A DNA stretch of 64,000 nt from Billgrantia gudaonensis (GCF_900100195.1 NZ_FNES01000009.1:62001-126000); one strand, 5' to 3'. Shown: positions 1 to 8,882, numbered from the stretch's first letter. Numbers and translations: made by a program. Notes: generated from the sequence alone by a model not told the origin.

Positions 1-281
1 TGAAGCGGCAGCATGGGCTGGTCATCGGCAACGTCATCGGCTCCAACCTGTTCAACATGCTGGCCGTAGTGCCGATCCCCGCGCTGCTGGCTCCTGGAGC
101 CAGCGATCCGGCCGCCGGAGGTCGCGACTACCCGGTGATGCTGGCCCTGACGCTCGGCCTCGGCGCACTGCTGTTATGGCAACGCCGTGGCCGCGTCGGC
201 CGGCTTGCCGGTGCGGTCCTGTTGGCGAGCTATCTGATCTATCTGGCCTGGCTCGGCATGTCCGGCACCACGGCCACTTGA
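1..281 (+). CDS. yrbG: YrbG-like Na+/Ca2+ exchanger family protein (3' end only)
   Basis: Only the C-terminal part is present; the reading frame is open from base 3 and stops at 281. The visible residues include a GNVIGSNLFNML stretch, which is the second alpha-repeat signature of the CaCA cation/Ca2+ exchanger family, followed by two hydrophobic segments, so it is an inner-membrane antiporter. It sits 32 bases upstream of kdsD, the position yrbG occupies in other gammaproteobacteria. Family and position agree; the transported ion cannot be read from this fragment. Confidence 0.8.
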   Translation, partial: KRQHGLVIGNVIGSNLFNMLAVVPIPALLAPGASDPAAGGRDYPVMLALTLGLGALLLWQRRGRVGRLAGAVLLASYLIYLAWLGMSGTTAT

Positions 282-313
282 GTGAAACCCTGCAACGGGC
301 AACAATCGCCACC

Positions 314-1315
314 ATGACCACGGACACTTCGAACGCTCCCGATGCCGAAGCCTCGCCGCTGCGCGACAGCGCTCGGCGAACCCTGGACGTGGAGCAACAG
401 GCCATCGCCGCTCTCGCCCAGCGCCTCGATCATCACTTCGACCGCGCCTGCGAACTGGTGCTCGCCTGCCAGGGACGCGTGGTGGTGACCGGCATGGGAA
501 AATCGGGCCACATTGCCGGCAAGATCGCCGCCACCCTGGCCAGTACGGGCACGCCGGCCTTCTTCGTCCACCCCGGCGAAGCGAGCCACGGCGACCTGGG
601 CATGATCACCCCGGGAGACGTGGTACTGGCACTGTCCAATTCCGGCGAAACGGGCGAAGTCACGGCCCTGCTGCCGCTACTCAAGCGACTGGGCACGCCG
701 TTGATCAGCATGACCGGTCGCCCCGGCTCGACGCTGGCCCGCCACGCCGACGCCCATCTCGACTCGGGCGTCACCCGCGAAGCCTGCCCCCTCGACCTCG
801 CCCCCACCGCTTCCACCACCGCCGCCCTGGCGCTCGGCGATGCGCTGGCCGTGGCTCTGCTGGAGGCGCGCGGCTTCACGGCGGAAGACTTCGCCCGTTC
901 GCATCCCGGCGGCAGCCTGGGCAAGCGGCTGCTGTTGAGAGTGCGCGACCTGATGCATGAGGGCAGCCGTCTGCCCCGGGTTCCGCTGGGCAGCCCGCTG
1001 CGCGACGCCCTGCTCGAAATCACCCGACAGGGCCTGGGCTTCACCTGCGTGGTAGACGCCGACGGCTGCCTCGCCGGGGTCTACACCGATGGCGACCTGC
1101 GCCGCACCCTTGACCACCATGGCGACCTCAGCGCACTCCGGGTCGACGACGTCATGACTCGCCCAGGCAAGCGCATCGCTCCCGACGTGCTGGCCGCCGA
1201 GGCGGTACGCATGATGGAGGACAACCGCATCACGGCATTGGCCGTGGTCGACGAAACGGGCCACCCCATCGGCGCCCTGCACATGCACGACCTGCTGGCC
1301 AGCGGCGTGATATGA
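314..1315 (+). CDS. kdsD: D-arabinose 5-phosphate isomerase KdsD
   Basis: Interconverts D-ribulose 5-phosphate and D-arabinose 5-phosphate, the first step of Kdo synthesis for LPS. The 333-residue protein has an N-terminal SIS sugar-isomerase domain (GMGKSGHIAGK near residue 60, then the HPGEASHGDLGMI stretch) and two C-terminal CBS domains (about 210-330), the standard KdsD layout and length. An upstream extension to 176 is open but overlaps yrbG, so ATG 314 is preferred. The stop overlaps the longest possible kdsC frame (ATGA at 1312), so it heads the Kdo/Lpt operon. Confidence 0.93.
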   Translation: MTTDTSNAPDAEASPLRDSARRTLDVEQQAIAALAQRLDHHFDRACELVLACQGRVVVTGMGKSGHIAGKIAATLASTGTPAFFVHPGEASHGDLGMITPGDVVLALSNSGETGEVTALLPLLKRLGTPLISMTGRPGSTLARHADAHLDSGVTREACPLDLAPTASTTAALALGDALAVALLEARGFTAEDFARSHPGGSLGKRLLLRVRDLMHEGSRLPRVPLGSPLRDALLEITRQGLGFTCVVDADGCLAGVYTDGDLRRTLDHHGDLSALRVDDVMTRPGKRIAPDVLAAEAVRMMEDNRITALAVVDETGHPIGALHMHDLLASGVI

Positions 1316-1332
1316 CCCTTGGAGGAGAACGC

Positions 1333-1875
1333 ATGCCCCCGGCTCCGCACCTGATGGACCGCCTTCGCCAGATACGCCTTCTGGGTCTGGACGTGGATGG
1401 CGTACTCACCGACGGACGCCTCTACTTTCAAGCCGACGGAATCGAGATCAAGGCCTTCCACACCCATGACGGCCATGGCATCAAGCTGCTGCAGCAGGCC
1501 GGCATCGTGGTCGCACTGATCACCGGACGCGATTCGCCGATGGTGAGTCAGCGCGCCGCCGCCCTGGGCATCCAGCACGTGCATCAGGGCGTGGACGACA
1601 AACTCGACGTACTCGGCGAGCTTTGCCAACGGCTCGATATCGGCCTTGAACAAGTCGCCTATTGCGGCGACGACATGCCCGACTTGGCCCCCATCCAGCG
1701 CGTCGGCGTGGGTATCAGCGTCCCCGGCGCCCCGTCCTACGTGCGCCGGCACGCCGACTGGGTCACCGCAACGCCCGGCGGTCACGGCGCGGTGCGCGAG
1801 ATCTGCGACACCCTCCTCCAGGCGCAGGGGCACTGGAATTCCGTGCTCGCCACCTACCTGCACGGCGAACGCTGA
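1333..1875 (+). CDS. kdsC: Kdo-8-phosphate phosphatase KdsC
   Basis: HAD-superfamily phosphatase releasing Kdo from Kdo 8-phosphate. The N-terminal DVDGVLTDG carries the nucleophile and acid/base aspartates; later motifs are LITGRDS and YCGDDMPD. There is no cap domain, as expected for the tetrameric C0 family, and 180 residues is normal. ATG 1333 is chosen because GGAGGA at 1321-1326 lies six bases upstream; an earlier ATG at 1312 overlaps the kdsD stop and is possible. Followed after 3 bases by lptC. Confidence 0.93.
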   Translation: MPPAPHLMDRLRQIRLLGLDVDGVLTDGRLYFQADGIEIKAFHTHDGHGIKLLQQAGIVVALITGRDSPMVSQRAAALGIQHVHQGVDDKLDVLGELCQRLDIGLEQVAYCGDDMPDLAPIQRVGVGISVPGAPSYVRRHADWVTATPGGHGAVREICDTLLQAQGHWNSVLATYLHGER

Positions 1876-1878
1876 ACG

Positions 1879-2481
1879 ATGCGCTGGCGCCCCACCTTCC
1901 GCTTCGGGCTGCTGCTGGTGCTGCTCGCGCTGGGCGGCCTGCTGGTCTGGCTCGATCCCCGCGAGCCCGCGCCGCCGGGTCCAGTGCCCGGCGATAGCGC
2001 CGGCGAACCCGATTACTATCTGGAAGAGGCCCGCCTGACCCGCTTCGACGCCACGGGCAACGCCCATCAACGCCTGGTCACGCCCCGCCTGTCGCACACC
2101 CCGCATGACGACGTCACGCGCCTGGAAACGCCCCGCATCGAGCTCATCGACGACAGCGACCGCCGCTGGCTCGCCAGCGGCGATGCCGGCCGCCTCGGTG
2201 CGAACGGCAACCCGCTGACCCTGTCGGGTGATGCACGCCTCATCGCTCCCGCCGAGCGCTGGCAGCTGGATACCGAGGTTCTACACTACGACGCCGACCT
2301 CGGTCACGCCTGGAGCGACACGGCCGCCATTCTCCGGCAACCGCCACAACGCATGCGCGGCGAACGCTTCGATGCCTGGATCCATGACAACCGCGCCCGT
2401 CTGACGGACAATGTGCGCGGCCACCATCCCCCCGAGCCCCGCAGCAACTCACCCGCCGACCGCGAGGAGCCGAAGCCATGA
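1879..2481 (+). CDS. lptC: LPS export protein LptC
   Basis: Bitopic inner-membrane component of the Lpt bridge, receiving LPS from LptB2FG and passing it to LptA. The 200-residue protein has one N-terminal membrane helix (about residues 6-24) and a periplasmic beta-jellyroll region. Sequence conservation in this family is low, so the call leans on size, topology and position between kdsC and lptA. Its stop overlaps the lptA start in an ATGA arrangement, implying translational coupling. Confidence 0.88.
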   Translation: MRWRPTFRFGLLLVLLALGGLLVWLDPREPAPPGPVPGDSAGEPDYYLEEARLTRFDATGNAHQRLVTPRLSHTPHDDVTRLETPRIELIDDSDRRWLASGDAGRLGANGNPLTLSGDARLIAPAERWQLDTEVLHYDADLGHAWSDTAAILRQPPQRMRGERFDAWIHDNRARLTDNVRGHHPPEPRSNSPADREEPKP

Positions 2482-2981
2482 TGCGTACCGCCTGCCTGCC
2501 CTTGTTCGCCCTGGCCCTGGCCAGCTCCCCCGTTCTGGCTCTGGAGGGCGACGCCGAAGCCCCCGTCGAGGTGACCGCCGACCAGCTCGACCTGGACGAC
2601 CAAGCCGGCACCGCCATCTATACCGGCGACGTGGACATCCGCCAGGGCAGCCTCCACCTTACCGGCGAACGCGTCGAAATCCAGCGCAACGACGCCGGCG
2701 AGCTGTCACGAGCCATCGCCACCGGCGAACGCGCCTACATCGAACAGCAGCCCTCCCCGGAGGAGCCGGTGGTACGCGGCTGGGGCCGCACCATTCGCTA
2801 CCACGTCAGCGAACGCAGGGTCGAGTTGATCGATCGTGCCGAACTCCATCAGGGGGGCGACACCTTCGACGGCGGCTATCTGGAGTACTTCCTCGATCGT
2901 CGCGAGGTCCAGGCCCGATCGGAGGCAGAAGGCATCGACGAGCGCCAGCGCGTGCGCATGACTCTGAAGCCGGAACAGTGA
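2478..2981 (+). CDS. lptA: Periplasmic LPS-transport protein LptA
   Basis: Forms the periplasmic filament linking LptC to LptD. The 167-residue product begins with a cleavable signal peptide ([20 protein letters not shown], cleavage near ALA) and continues with the OstA-like beta-jellyroll pattern ([20 protein letters not shown]). Two adjacent ATGs occur at 2478 and 2481; the first overlaps the lptC stop. The lptB gene begins 5 bases after the stop. Confidence 0.92.
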   Translation: MMRTACLPLFALALASSPVLALEGDAEAPVEVTADQLDLDDQAGTAIYTGDVDIRQGSLHLTGERVEIQRNDAGELSRAIATGERAYIEQQPSPEEPVVRGWGRTIRYHVSERRVELIDRAELHQGGDTFDGGYLEYFLDRREVQARSEAEGIDERQRVRMTLKPEQ

Positions 2982-2986
2982 ATGCC

Positions 2987-3712
2987 ATGAAGACCCTACA
3001 CGCTCGCCATCTGGCCAAGAGCTACAAACGTCGCCGCGTGGTACAGGACATCGGCCTGGACATCGGCCAGGGCAGTATCGTCGGGCTGCTGGGTCCCAAC
3101 GGCGCCGGCAAGACCACCTCCTTCTACATGATCATCGGCCTGGTACGTGCCGATGCCGGCACGGTGACCATCGACGACCTCGACCTGTCGCAGGCAGCAA
3201 TGCACGAACGCGCCCGCGCAGGCATCGGCTATCTGCCCCAGGAAGCCTCGATCTTCCGCAAGCTCTCGGTGGCCGACAACATCATGGCCATCCTCGAAAC
3301 GCGCCGCGATCTCGATCGCGCCGGGCGACACCATCGCCTGGAAGAGCTGCTCCACGACTTCCACGTCACCCACATCCGCGACAACCTCGGGATGAGCCTT
3401 TCCGGTGGGGAACGACGGCGCGTCGAAATCGCCAGGGCCCTGGCCACCGAACCGACCTTCATCCTGCTCGACGAGCCTTTCGCCGGCGTCGACCCCATCT
3501 CCGTCAACGAGATCAAGGGCATCATCCGGCAGCTCAAGGCGCGCAACATCGGCGTGCTGATCACCGACCACAACGTACGCGAGACGCTGGACATCTGCGA
3601 CACCGCCTACATCGTCGGCGACGGCCAGATCATCGCCGAAGGCGATGCAGAGAGCATTCTCGCCAACCGCCGGGTCCGAGAGGTCTACCTGGGTGACGAC
3701 TTCCGGCTATGA
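2987..3712 (+). CDS. lptB: LPS export ABC transporter ATPase LptB
   Basis: ATPase that powers LPS extraction from the inner membrane with LptF/LptG. The 241-residue protein has Walker [10 protein letters not shown] at 36-44, the Q-loop around YLPQEASIF, signature [15 protein letters not shown], Walker [13 protein letters not shown] and the H-loop ITDHN. The frame is open much further upstream (to 2411), but that region is the lptA coding sequence; ATG 2987 gives the family start. It closes the lpt cluster before a 158-base gap that carries a sigma-54-type promoter for rpoN. Confidence 0.95.
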   Translation: MKTLHARHLAKSYKRRRVVQDIGLDIGQGSIVGLLGPNGAGKTTSFYMIIGLVRADAGTVTIDDLDLSQAAMHERARAGIGYLPQEASIFRKLSVADNIMAILETRRDLDRAGRHHRLEELLHDFHVTHIRDNLGMSLSGGERRRVEIARALATEPTFILLDEPFAGVDPISVNEIKGIIRQLKARNIGVLITDHNVRETLDICDTAYIVGDGQIIAEGDAESILANRRVREVYLGDDFRL

Positions 3713-3772
3713 CCCACATCGCAACGTACTGATAGAGCGACGCACCGGGTGCTGCGGCATGAAGATTGCGCA

Positions 3773-3790
3773 TGGCACGATTGTTGCTTT
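3773..3790 (+). promoter_or_regulatory. Sigma-54 (-24/-12) promoter upstream of rpoN
   Basis: TGGCACG at 3773-3779, four bases, then TTGCTTT at 3784-3790 matches the sigma-54 consensus TGGCACG-N4-TTGCW at every specified position. The invariant GG (3774-3775) and GC (3786-3787) are separated by the required 10 bases. The predicted start is near 3799, about 70 bases upstream of the rpoN ATG. No enhancer-binding-protein site was recognised. It suggests that rpoN is transcribed, or its own promoter occupied, by its own product. Confidence 0.7.
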
Positions 3791-3870
3791 TAAGCGACGC
3801 GATCTCCGCTTGCATGCCAGCTGACAGCGGTCTAGGGTGAGCCTTTTCGGGATACGAGCATTCGCCCCCC

Positions 3871-5289
3871 ATGGCCATGAAAGCTTCTCTGCAACTGCGC
3901 ATCGGCACCCAACTGACCATGACGCCTCAACTGCAGCAGGCCATTGCCCTGCTGCAGCTCTCCACGCTCGACCTGCGCCAGGAGATCCAGCAGGCACTGG
4001 AAACCAACCCCATGCTGGAGCTCGACGACGACTTCGGCGAACAGCGCGTCGACGAAACGCGGGACGAAGAGTGGTCGAGCGAGATTCCCAGCGACCTCAG
4101 CGTGGATAGCGACTGGTCGGACACCTACCCCGATCACGGCGGCAGTGCAGCCGGCAGCGAGGGTCCCGATTTCGAACGCCAGGCCAGCAGCCAGAGCTTG
4201 TCCGGTCATCTGGCCTGGCAGCTCGCCATGACCGACCTCCCTCCTCGCCAGTTGCAGATCGCCGAAAGCCTGATCGACGCCGTGGACAATGCCGGCTACC
4301 TTGCCCAACCCCTCGACGAGATCCGCGATGGCCTCCGCCAGCAAGGGCTCGAGGGCCTGCCCACCCGTGAGGTCGAACAGGTGCTGCTGCGCTTGCAACA
4401 ATTCGAACCCACCGGGGTCTTTGCCCGCGATCTTCGCGAATGCCTGATGCTGCAACTCGCGGCCCTGCCCGACGACACCCCGCTGCTACCCCAGGCGCGG
4501 CGCCTGGTCCGCCAGTTTCTCGAGGCGCTGGCCGCCGGTGACCGCCGCCTGCTGAAGCGTCGTCTGGGACTGGACGACGACGCTCTCGACACGACCATTG
4601 CCCTGGTGCGCTCGCTGGATCCCCGACCGGGCAGCGCCTATGCCGATGTCAGCAGCGACTACGTCATTCCCGACCTGGTGGCCCGTCACGACAGCGATGG
4701 CTGGCGCGTCGAACTCAACGCCGAGGCCCTGCCACGCCTGCGCATCCAACCCGATTACGCGGCCCTGATTCGCCGTGCCGACAAGAGCCAGGACAACCAG
4801 TTCCTCAAGGACCATCTGCAGGAAGCGCGCTGGCTGATGAAGAGCCTGGTCAGCCGCAACGACACCCTGCTCCGGGTGGGTCGCGAAATCATGGCGCGCC
4901 AGATCGAATTCCTGGAGCACGGCGAGGAGGCCATGAAGCCGCTGGTGCTGGCCGACATCGCCCAGACCGTGGAAATGCACGAATCGACCATCTCGCGGGT
5001 CACCACCCAGAAGTTCATCCACACGCCCCGAGGCGTCTTCGAACTGAAGTACTTCTTCTCCAGCCACGTGGGGGGTGGCGAAGGCGAGGGCGATGCCCAC
5101 TCCAGCACGGCGATTCGTGCCCGTATCCGCAAACTGATTCAGGACGAGCCGCCGCGCAAGCCTCTCTCCGACAGCAAGCTCGTCGACCTGCTCGGCAAGG
5201 AGGGCATTCAGGTCGCCCGGCGTACCGTAGCGAAGTACCGCGAAGCCCTCGGCATTCCCTCCTCCAGCGAGCGCAAGCGCTTCCGCTGA
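3871..5289 (+). CDS. rpoN: RNA polymerase sigma-54 factor RpoN
   Basis: Alternative sigma factor for -24/-12 promoters, requiring an AAA+ activator. The 472-residue protein has the Gln/Leu-rich activator-interacting region I (LTMTPQLQQAIALLQLSTLDL), an acidic region II (about 50-110), the core-binding domain and the C-terminal RpoN box ARRTVAKYRE (449-458) that reads the -24 element. ATG 3871 is followed by a second ATG two codons later. The last 51 bases, including the stop, are repeated downstream (5321-5371). It lies upstream of hpf, ptsN, rapZ and ptsO, the classic rpoN locus. Confidence 0.97.
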   Translation: MAMKASLQLRIGTQLTMTPQLQQAIALLQLSTLDLRQEIQQALETNPMLELDDDFGEQRVDETRDEEWSSEIPSDLSVDSDWSDTYPDHGGSAAGSEGPDFERQASSQSLSGHLAWQLAMTDLPPRQLQIAESLIDAVDNAGYLAQPLDEIRDGLRQQGLEGLPTREVEQVLLRLQQFEPTGVFARDLRECLMLQLAALPDDTPLLPQARRLVRQFLEALAAGDRRLLKRRLGLDDDALDTTIALVRSLDPRPGSAYADVSSDYVIPDLVARHDSDGWRVELNAEALPRLRIQPDYAALIRRADKSQDNQFLKDHLQEARWLMKSLVSRNDTLLRVGREIMARQIEFLEHGEEAMKPLVLADIAQTVEMHESTISRVTTQKFIHTPRGVFELKYFFSSHVGGGEGEGDAHSSTAIRARIRKLIQDEPPRKPLSDSKLVDLLGKEGIQVARRTVAKYREALGIPSSSERKRFR

Positions 5290-5371
5290 GTGGCGTACCG
5301 TAGCGCTCACCAAGGCCGGCCGCGAAGCCCTCGGCATTCCCTCCTCCAGCGAGCGCAAGCGCTTCCGCTGA
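5219..5371 (+). repeat. Imperfect tandem duplication of the rpoN 3' end
   Basis: The last 51 bases of rpoN including the stop (5239-5289) recur exactly at 5321-5371. A shorter identical block, GGCGTACCGTAGCG, precedes each copy (5219-5232 and 5292-5305), but the second copy has 9 extra bases between the blocks. The second copy is in a different frame from rpoN and has no start of its own, so it is a non-coding relic. It separates rpoN from the hpf promoter. Confidence 0.9.
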
Positions 5372-5400
5372 CATCCTGATGGCCGTCGAGTGACAGGGGG

Positions 5401-5428
5401 TTTGCAGGGCAGGAAAAAGGGTTACAAT
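5401..5428 (+). promoter_or_regulatory. Sigma-70 promoter of hpf
   Basis: A -35-like TTTGCA (5401-5406) is followed after 16 bases by TACAAT (5423-5428), five of six matches to the -10 consensus. Predicted transcription start is near 5435, leaving a short leader with AAGGAG at 5450-5455 before the hpf ATG. It would let hpf and the PTS-Ntr genes be expressed independently of rpoN. Confidence 0.6.
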
Positions 5429-5461
5429 CGAGGCACCATCCGAAGGACGAAGGAGCCTGTC

Positions 5462-5770
5462 ATGCAAGTCAATATCACCGGCCACCATGTAGAGCTGACC
5501 GATGCACTGCGTGACTACGTCAACGAAAAGCTGGCACGCGTGGAGCGTCACTACGACAACATCACCACCGTTCAGGTCACGCTCTCCGTGGAAAAGGAGC
5601 GACAACAGGCCGCCTGTACCTTGCATGCCGCCGGCGCCGACCTACACGCCGAGGCCCAGGACGTCGACATGTACGCCGCCATCGACGCCCTGACCGACAA
5701 GCTCGACCGCCAGCTGGTCAAGCACAAGGAAAAAGCCCAGGCCCGCGCCCAAGGCGCCGGCGCTCGCTGA
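5462..5770 (+). CDS. hpf: Ribosome hibernation-promoting factor, short form
   Basis: Binds the 30S decoding region in stationary phase and promotes 100S dimers. The 102-residue protein has the S30AE fold (NITGHHVELTDALRDYVNEK at the start) and lacks the long C-terminal dimerisation domain, so it is the short HPF/YhbH type. ATG 5462 is fixed by AAGGAG seven bases upstream; the frame is open to 5390 but this stretch contains the promoter. ptsN follows after 6 bases. Confidence 0.93.
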   Translation: MQVNITGHHVELTDALRDYVNEKLARVERHYDNITTVQVTLSVEKERQQAACTLHAAGADLHAEAQDVDMYAAIDALTDKLDRQLVKHKEKAQARAQGAGAR

Positions 5771-5776
5771 TTCGCC

Positions 5777-6244
5777 ATGTCACTGGAAACCATACTGCCC
5801 CCAGAACGCACTCTGTTCGCCGTCCCCGGGGGCAGCAAGAAGAGGGTGCTGGAGTTCTTCAGCACCTTCATTGCCCAGAATACCCCTAGCCTCGACAGCC
5901 AGGAGGTCTTCGCCCGACTGATCGGCCGCGAACGCCTGGGCAGCACCGGCATCGGCAATGGGGTAGCCATTCCTCATGCCCGCAGCCCGCATTGCAACGG
6001 CCCGGTCGCGGCCTTTCTCAAGCTCGCCGAGCCCATCGACTTCGACGCCATCGACGGCGAGCCCGTCGACTTGGTATTCGTTCTGCTGGTTCCCGAAGAG
6101 GCCGACGACACCCACCTGGCACTGCTCAGCCAGGTCGCCACCGTCATGAACGATGCCGATACGCGTACTCGTCTTCGCCGCAGCACCACCCAGCGCGAGC
6201 TGCATGAAACCCTCTTGGAGGCAATTCGCCGCCAGGGCAGTTGA
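5777..6244 (+). CDS. ptsN: Nitrogen-PTS enzyme IIA-Ntr
   Basis: Phosphorylatable regulator at the end of the PTSNtr chain (PtsP to NPr to PtsN), acting on K+ and nitrogen/carbon balance. The 155-residue protein is a single PTS EIIA type-2 domain; His67 in GVAIPHARS is the expected phosphorylation site. Its stop lies at the earliest possible rapZ start, so the two are tightly linked. It is the standard neighbour of rpoN. Confidence 0.95.
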   Translation: MSLETILPPERTLFAVPGGSKKRVLEFFSTFIAQNTPSLDSQEVFARLIGRERLGSTGIGNGVAIPHARSPHCNGPVAAFLKLAEPIDFDAIDGEPVDLVFVLLVPEEADDTHLALLSQVATVMNDADTRTRLRRSTTQRELHETLLEAIRRQGS

Positions 6245-6282
6245 CGCCCCTGTTCGTTTACCTACCGGGAGAGCCCGACCGT

Positions 6283-7200
6283 ATGCAGCTCGTGATCATC
6301 AGCGGACGCTCCGGATCGGGCAAGTCCATCGCGCTGCAGGCCCTCGAGGATCTCGGCTTCTACGCCATCGACAACCTCCCGGCCATGCTGCTCGGTGCCC
6401 TGGTCGATGAGCTGAGCGAGAGTCCCACCGGCCCGGATGCCATCGCCGTCAGCATCGATGCCCGCAATCTGCCCCATGCCCTGCAGCGCTTTCCGCAACT
6501 GCTCGAGGACCTGCGCGGCCGCCGGGTCGATCGGCAGGTGATCTACCTCACCACCGACGCGCGCATCCTGCTCGAACGCTACTCGGCGACGCGCCGACGC
6601 CACCCGCTCACGCGAGGCAGCGACATGACGCTGGCCGAAGCCATCGAGTCGGAGGAGGACGCACTCGGCGAGATTCGCGACCTCGCCGACCTGGTCATCG
6701 ACACGTCGCGCCTGTCGGTCCACGATCTGCGCGGGCGCATCGCCGAGCAAGTGGCCGGGCACCGTGCCGAGGAGCTGACGCTGACGGTGGAATCCTTCGG
6801 CTTCAAGCGGGGCGTCCCCCTGGATGCCGACATCGTCTTCGACGCCCGCTGCCTGCCCAACCCCTACTGGGATCCGCGACTGCGCTCGGCCACCGGCAGG
6901 GATCCCAGCATCGCCACCTTTCTCGAACAGTACCCGCTGGTGGGCGAAATGCTCGACGACATCGTCGCCTGGGTGGAACGCTGGCTGCCGGCCTACCGAG
7001 ACAGCCATCGCAGCTACCTCACGGTAGCCATCGGCTGCACCGGCGGCCAACACCGCTCGGTCTATCTGGCCGAGAAGCTCGCCCACCACCTGGCCGAACA
7101 GCAGCCGGGCATCCGGCTTCGCCACCGGGAACTCGGCATCCACACACCACTCACCCCGGTAACGCCGCCTGAGACACCGACAGACGACGAGGAATCCTGA
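6283..7200 (+). CDS. rapZ: RNase adapter protein RapZ
   Basis: P-loop protein that in enterobacteria guides RNase E to the GlmZ small RNA and senses glucosamine-6-phosphate. The protein of 305 residues starts MQLVIISGRSGSGKS, placing Walker A at residues 8-15, and contains the C-terminal family hallmark GCTGGQHRSVY. A TTG at 6241 is in frame, but ATG 6283 gives the conserved N-terminus. Whether the GlmZ function is kept here is unknown; the family assignment is firm. Confidence 0.94.
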   Translation: MQLVIISGRSGSGKSIALQALEDLGFYAIDNLPAMLLGALVDELSESPTGPDAIAVSIDARNLPHALQRFPQLLEDLRGRRVDRQVIYLTTDARILLERYSATRRRHPLTRGSDMTLAEAIESEEDALGEIRDLADLVIDTSRLSVHDLRGRIAEQVAGHRAEELTLTVESFGFKRGVPLDADIVFDARCLPNPYWDPRLRSATGRDPSIATFLEQYPLVGEMLDDIVAWVERWLPAYRDSHRSYLTVAIGCTGGQHRSVYLAEKLAHHLAEQQPGIRLRHRELGIHTPLTPVTPPETPTDDEES

Positions 7201-7202
7201 GC

Positions 7203-7472
7203 GTGGCCAGCCGCAAGCTCACCCTGACCAACAAGCGGGGCCTGCACGCCCGCGCCGCCACCAAACTCGTGCAGTGCTGCCAGCGTTTCCAGGCTCGCGT
7301 GACCGTCAGGCACGCCAGCCAGCACGCCGATGCCGCCAACGTCATGGCGCTGCTGATGCTGGCCGCCCCCTGCGGCACCGAACTCACGGTGAGCGCCGAG
7401 GGCGAGGATGCCGAAGCGGCATTGGAAGCGATCGAGGCGCTGTTCGACGCCCGCTTCGAAGAGGATATCTGA
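7203..7472 (+). CDS. ptsO: HPr-like phosphocarrier NPr
   Basis: Phosphocarrier that hands phosphate from PtsP to PtsN. The 89-residue HPr-fold protein has the active histidine at His15 in RGLHARAATK. It begins with GTG two bases after the rapZ stop, with GAGGAAT about ten bases upstream. It closes the rpoN-hpf-ptsN-rapZ-ptsO group and is followed by a hairpin terminator. Confidence 0.93.
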   Translation: MASRKLTLTNKRGLHARAATKLVQCCQRFQARVTVRHASQHADAANVMALLMLAAPCGTELTVSAEGEDAEAALEAIEALFDARFEEDI

Positions 7473-7497
7473 AAGCCGCGAGCCGCAGCATAATCCA

Positions 7498-7536
7498 GAG
7501 CGAAAAGCCCGTGGCAAGGTCGCGGGCCTTTCGCTC
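7498..7536. terminator. Bidirectional terminator between ptsO and pmbA
   Basis: GAGCGAAAAGCCCG (7498-7511) pairs with CGGGCCTTTCGCTC (7523-7536) around an 11-base loop, with A/T-rich shoulders on both arms. It sits between convergent genes, so it can serve both strands. Confidence 0.65.
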
Positions 7537-7541
7537 GAAGC

Positions 7542-8882
7542 TCAGCCGCCCGCCACGGTCATCTCGTCGATCAACCAACTGCCGGTGTGAATGCTGCCGC
7601 GAGTGTCGAGATCGTCGCCCACTCCGACGAGCCCCTTGAACATGGCTTCCAGGTTACCGGCGATGGTGAATTCCTCCACCGGGTACTGGATCTCGCCGTT
7701 CTCCACCCAGAAGCCGGCCGCACCGCGCGAATAGTCGCCGGTCACGCCGTTGACGCCCTGCCCCATCAGTTCGGTGACCAACACGCCGCGTTCCATGCGC
7801 CCCAGGAGTTCATCGCGCGAGAGCAGCGGCGCCGCGATGCGCAGGTTGCGGGCCCCGCCGGCATTGCCGGTGGTCTGCATTCCCAGGCGGCGAGCGCTGT
7901 AGGCCGAGAGCATGTAGCTGGCCAACCGGCCGCGCTCGATGAAGACGTTGTCGCGCGTCTGTACGCCGTCATTGTCGAATGGCGAGCTGGCCATGGCGCC
8001 ACGCTCCATGGGGCGCTCGAAGAGCGTGAGCCACTCCGGAAAGAGCGGCTCGCCCAGGCGATCGCACAGAAAAGACGCCTGGCGGTAGAGCGAGCCGCCG
8101 GCAATGGCGCTCATCAGATGCCCCACCAGGCCGCTGGCCACCGTGGCATCGAACATCACCGGCAGTCGACCGGTGGCTGGCCGCTGCGCCCCCAGACGCT
8201 GCAGCGTGCGTTCGGCAGCGCGGCGGCCGACCGTCTCGGCCGCCACCAGATCGCGAGGATCGCGGGCGCTGGTGTAGTCGTAGTCGCGCTGCATGCCACT
8301 GGCATCCTCGGCGATGAGCAGGCAGGAGAGCGAATGGCGGCTACCGCGCTGGCTACCCAGAAAGCCATGGCTGTTGGCGTAGACCCTCACCCCCTCGCCG
8401 CTGGACAGCGAGGCTCCCTCGGACTGGCGAATACCGGCCACGCGCCGCCCCGCCGATTCACAGGCCAGCGCCACATCGATGGCCTCGTCCGTCCCCAGCG
8501 CCCAGGGATGGTGGACGTCCAGATCGGGCAGCTCACGAGCCATCAGCTCGGCGTCGGCCAACCCGGCGGCCGGATCTTCCCCCGTATGCCGAGCGATGCC
8601 CAGCGCCTTTTCGACCACGGCATGAATCGACGCCTCGCTGGCATCGGTGGAGGAAGCGCTGCCCTTGCGTGCCCCGACGTAGACGGTGACCGCGATGCCC
8701 TGATCGCGCGACAGTTCGACCGTCTCCACCTCGCCCTCGCGGACGCTGACGCCAATCCCCTGATCGACGCTGGCCCCTATCTCGGCGGCATCGGCACCCA
8801 GCCGGCGTGCCAGGGCGAGTGCCTGCTCGGCCCGTGACTCCAGCTGCCTCTGCTGGGCGACGGCATCGAAAGCCTGTGTCAT
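7542..8882 (-). CDS. pmbA: Metalloprotease-complex subunit PmbA/TldE
   Basis: Non-catalytic partner of TldD in the TldD/TldE protease, known for CcdA degradation and peptide modification (microcin B17 maturation). The 446-residue protein shows the family N-terminal and C-terminal beta regions, including GVGVSVREGEVETVELS-type and NAGGARNLRIAAP segments, and lacks the HExxxH motif present in tldD. The tldD gene is 0.8 kb away on the same strand with darP in between on the other. Confidence 0.94.
   Translation of the reverse strand: MTQAFDAVAQQRQLESRAEQALALARRLGADAAEIGASVDQGIGVSVREGEVETVELSRDQGIAVTVYVGARKGSASSTDASEASIHAVVEKALGIARHTGEDPAAGLADAELMARELPDLDVHHPWALGTDEAIDVALACESAGRRVAGIRQSEGASLSSGEGVRVYANSHGFLGSQRGSRHSLSCLLIAEDASGMQRDYDYTSARDPRDLVAAETVGRRAAERTLQRLGAQRPATGRLPVMFDATVASGLVGHLMSAIAGGSLYRQASFLCDRLGEPLFPEWLTLFERPMERGAMASSPFDNDGVQTRDNVFIERGRLASYMLSAYSARRLGMQTTGNAGGARNLRIAAPLLSRDELLGRMERGVLVTELMGQGVNGVTGDYSRGAAGFWVENGEIQYPVEEFTIAGNLEAMFKGLVGVGDDLDTRGSIHTGSWLIDEMTVAGG

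Noticed and set aside
5291..5371. Second rpoN tail as a separate coding fragment
   Set aside because: No start codon or ribosome site and in a different frame; treated as a duplication relic.
7587..8837. 416-codon open frame opposite pmbA
   Set aside because: Antisense shadow; pmbA is clearly the real gene, and the frame has no plausible start signals.
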